Below the pieces are notes generated by a model. It saw nothing but the letters and a program-made list of their open reading frames with translations, had not been told where the DNA came from and ran no database searches. Made by a program: the position numbers and the translations under genes. Source: Kumtagia yinganensis (GTDB lineage Bacteria; Pseudomonadota; Alphaproteobacteria; Rhizobiales; Rhizobiaceae). From it: DNA of 64,000 nucleotides. Shown in pieces: positions 63,533 through 64,000 of the stretch. Positions within the stretch are counted from its first letter, which is position 1; every line of letters begins with the position of its first letter. The DNA is taken from contig NZ_JBEBMH010000030.1 of the NCBI RefSeq assembly GCF_040081985.1, forward strand, positions 1-64,000. The letters run 5' to 3'.

Positions 63533-64000
63533 ATGAATTACGGTATCGACAGGCTCGGCTTCCTCATCCACGACGCCGCGCGCGTTCTGCGCAAACGCTT
63601 CGAGGAGCGTGCGGGAAGTGTCGGCGTCTCCGCCGCGCACTGGCGGCTGCTGGTGCGCGTCGTCAAGGAAGAAGGCATCACCCAGGCGCGGCTGGCTGAA
63701 CTGCTCGAAATCGAGCCGATCAGCGTATCGCGCCTGCTCGACCGCATGGAGGAGAGCGGCTGGATCGAGCGGCGCGCCGACGCCAGCGACCGGCGGGTGC
63801 GAAATATCTTCCCGACCGCCAAGGCGCTCGATGCCTACCATGTCGTCAAGGGCATGGCCGGCGATGTCTACGAGGAAGCTTTGGCCGGCGTGTCGCCGGA
63901 AGAACGGCGGGACCTGATCCGCGCGCTGGAAGCGATCACCATCAATCTCTCCGACGGCGACACCGCCGTCGCGACCGCGACGACCACGGACAATCGGAAA
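63533..64000 (+). CDS. MarR family regulator, cut by window end
   Basis: The first 156 codons encode a MarR-type winged helix (VSAAHWRLLVRVVKEEGITQ, LAELLEIEPISVSRLLDRME, GWIERRADASDRRVRNIFPT). The frame is open at the window end, so the C-terminus is not seen. It is divergent from the PhyH gene and may regulate it. Confidence 0.88.
   Translation, partial: MNYGIDRLGFLIHDAARVLRKRFEERAGSVGVSAAHWRLLVRVVKEEGITQARLAELLEIEPISVSRLLDRMEESGWIERRADASDRRVRNIFPTAKALDAYHVVKGMAGDVYEEALAGVSPEERRDLIRALEAITINLSDGDTAVATATTTDNRK

Overview
The window is high-GC chromosomal DNA from an alphaproteobacterium, most likely a Rhizobiales member of the Mesorhizobium/Phyllobacteriaceae type. The signs are a complete alphaproteobacterial Cpa/Tad pilus locus, a CycM-like membrane-anchored cytochrome c, an NrsF-type anti-sigma factor next to an ECF sigma factor, a yej oligopeptide ABC operon, and intergenic palindromes of a kind common in rhizobia. 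No rRNA or tRNA gene, CRISPR array, intact insertion sequence or plasmid origin was seen.

Layout. 1-355 is a mosaic of inverted and direct repeats. 356-6649 holds an M17 aminopeptidase, the pilus lipoprotein TadD, a frameshifted four-helix-bundle (23S rRNA intervening-sequence type) gene bracketed by inverted 8-bp tandem arrays, and a minus-strand glycosyltransferase / cytochrome P450 / methyltransferase cluster. 6711-15869 is the minus-strand pilus operon flp-cpaA-cpaB-cpaC-cpaD-cpaE-cpaF-tadB-tadC. 16211-18080 carries, divergently, a CpaC-N-like protein and two TadE-type pseudopilins. 18135-26872 is a yejA-yejA-yejB-yejE-yejF operon ending in a 2-hydroxyacid dehydrogenase. 27014-31310 is housekeeping: cytochrome c, kdsB, pheA, and a HIT/nudC/Dabb operon. 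31561-32774 holds two small proteins and an AT-richer intergenic stretch.

32775-39947 contains two RTX calcium-binding secreted proteins flanking two paralogous AraC regulators. 40950-44131 encodes a class A penicillin-binding protein and a SapC-family protein. 45966-49305 is an AT-rich accessory island next to the 3' end of lepA. It carries a large AlbA-like plus P-loop (STAND-type) NTPase gene split by one in-frame TAA, then an 82-bp partial copy of the lepA 3' end, then a DUF2293-like ORF. lepA follows at 49307-51118. 51317-64000 returns to core-like gene content: membrane and secreted proteins of unknown function, an AEC transporter, a DUF922 putative protease, an ArsR/AHSA1/DHFR-like operon, the ECF sigma/NrsF pair, an orphan Tat-exported solute-binding protein with a divergent LysR regulator, a PhyH-family dioxygenase and the start of a MarR regulator.

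The least ordinary parts are the interrupted STAND NTPase with the lepA-end duplication, the repeat-bracketed four-helix-bundle gene whose arrays provide the stop codons of both neighbours, the RTX/AraC quartet, and the GT-P450-methyltransferase cluster. Functions are inferred from recognisable motifs and family knowledge; no database search was run.
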